64,000 nt of DNA, taken from the NCBI GenBank assembly GCA_017470505.1, contig JAFUYO010000005.1, positions 84,759 through 148,758 of the forward strand, in the 5' to 3' direction. This stretch comes from Butyrivibrio sp. GTDB lineage: Bacteria > Bacillota > Clostridia > Lachnospirales > Lachnospiraceae. A program made the translations under genes and the position numbers. Below the pieces are notes generated by a model. That model was not told the origin of the DNA. It ran no database searches and worked only from the letters and a program-made list of their open reading frames with translations. Positions within the stretch are counted from its first letter, which is position 1. Every line of letters begins with the position of its first letter. Below are positions 63,992 through 64,000 of this stretch, in pieces.

Positions 63992-64000
63992 AAGATGCTA

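Noticed and set aside
1-64000. CRISPR array, prophage or replication origin
   Set aside because: No regularly spaced repeats, no phage structural or integrase genes, and no dnaA/DnaA-box cluster were seen.
60625-64000. attL/attR repeat of the tRNA-Thr 3' end
   Set aside because: The 3' end sequence (GTTCAAGTCCCTTTTCCAGC) was not found again in the window, so an island boundary cannot be claimed.

Overview
The window looks like chromosomal DNA of a Gram-positive anaerobe of the order Clostridiales, most probably a Lachnospiraceae member of the Butyrivibrio/Pseudobutyrivibrio type. This is inferred from gene content and not from a marker search: formate-THF ligase, the NfnA/NfnB electron-bifurcating pair, a phoH / 7TM-HD-like / ybeY operon, a DUF5688 gene, Shine-Dalgarno sites of the AGGAGG type, frequent TTG and GTG starts, and many autonomous hairpin terminators. 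No plasmid, prophage or CRISPR array was seen.

Layout. 1-4.3 kb: 3' part of rnr (RNase R), smpB, the tmRNA gene with its own promoter, a HAD 5'-nucleotidase and proB. 4.3-12.2 kb: a minus-strand hypothetical gene, then ftsK/spoIIIE, fhs, folD and a zinc-ribbon/TPR membrane protein packed head to tail. 12.2-14.5 kb: nfnAB. 14.7-25.3 kb: a MORN-repeat membrane protein, rlmH, phoH, a degenerate 7TM-HD (PgpH-like) protein, ybeY, a MurJ/SpoVB-type flippase, two flavoproteins, 5-formyl-THF cyclo-ligase and an AraC regulator. 25.4-32 kb: a sugar ABC transporter (binding lipoprotein plus two permeases, no ATPase) with a GH2 beta-galactosidase. 32.3-36.5 kb: proA (far from proB), a two-domain class II aldolase-like protein, an S66 peptidase-like protein and a secreted orphan. 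36.6-40.3 kb (minus): potABCD polyamine uptake. 40.5-45.7 kb: a lactonase-fold propeller, aroC, a VanY-like carboxypeptidase, tgt and yajC. 45.9-53.8 kb: leuB, a GT-C type membrane glycosyltransferase, ilvD, ilvB and an L,D-transpeptidase. 54.1-60.5 kb: serC, serA, a DUF1015 gene and a GlgB-like protein. 60.6-64 kb: tRNA-Thr(CGT), then a visibly A+T-richer stretch with four poorly known genes (DUF5688, a small ORF, a retropepsin-like protease, an acidic protein).

How parts work together. fhs, folD and the cyclo-ligase cover folate one-carbon interconversion, and serC/serA supply the serine that feeds it. leuB, ilvD and ilvB belong to branched-chain amino-acid synthesis, and proA/proB to proline. 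smpB, tmRNA and RNase R form the trans-translation ribosome-rescue module. The AraC gene sits directly upstream of the sugar uptake and beta-galactosidase operon and probably controls it.

The most unusual signals are these. (1) The GlgB-like protein has the branching-enzyme fold signature but lacks the catalytic residues and carries a Lys/Glu-rich coiled-coil tail. (2) A family of non-coding mobile elements has TIRs starting GGMACTG, two full copies of exactly 154 bp and a 3-bp TTA/TAA target duplication; one 32-bp miniature copy uses the rlmH stop codon as its target duplication. (3) The PgpH-like protein has HD changed to HR. (4) The serC leader has two mutually exclusive stems. (5) The retropepsin-containing A+T-rich segment lies beside the tRNA gene. 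(6) There are several large palindromes, one of about 160 bp before serC and a perfect 40-bp one at the right edge.
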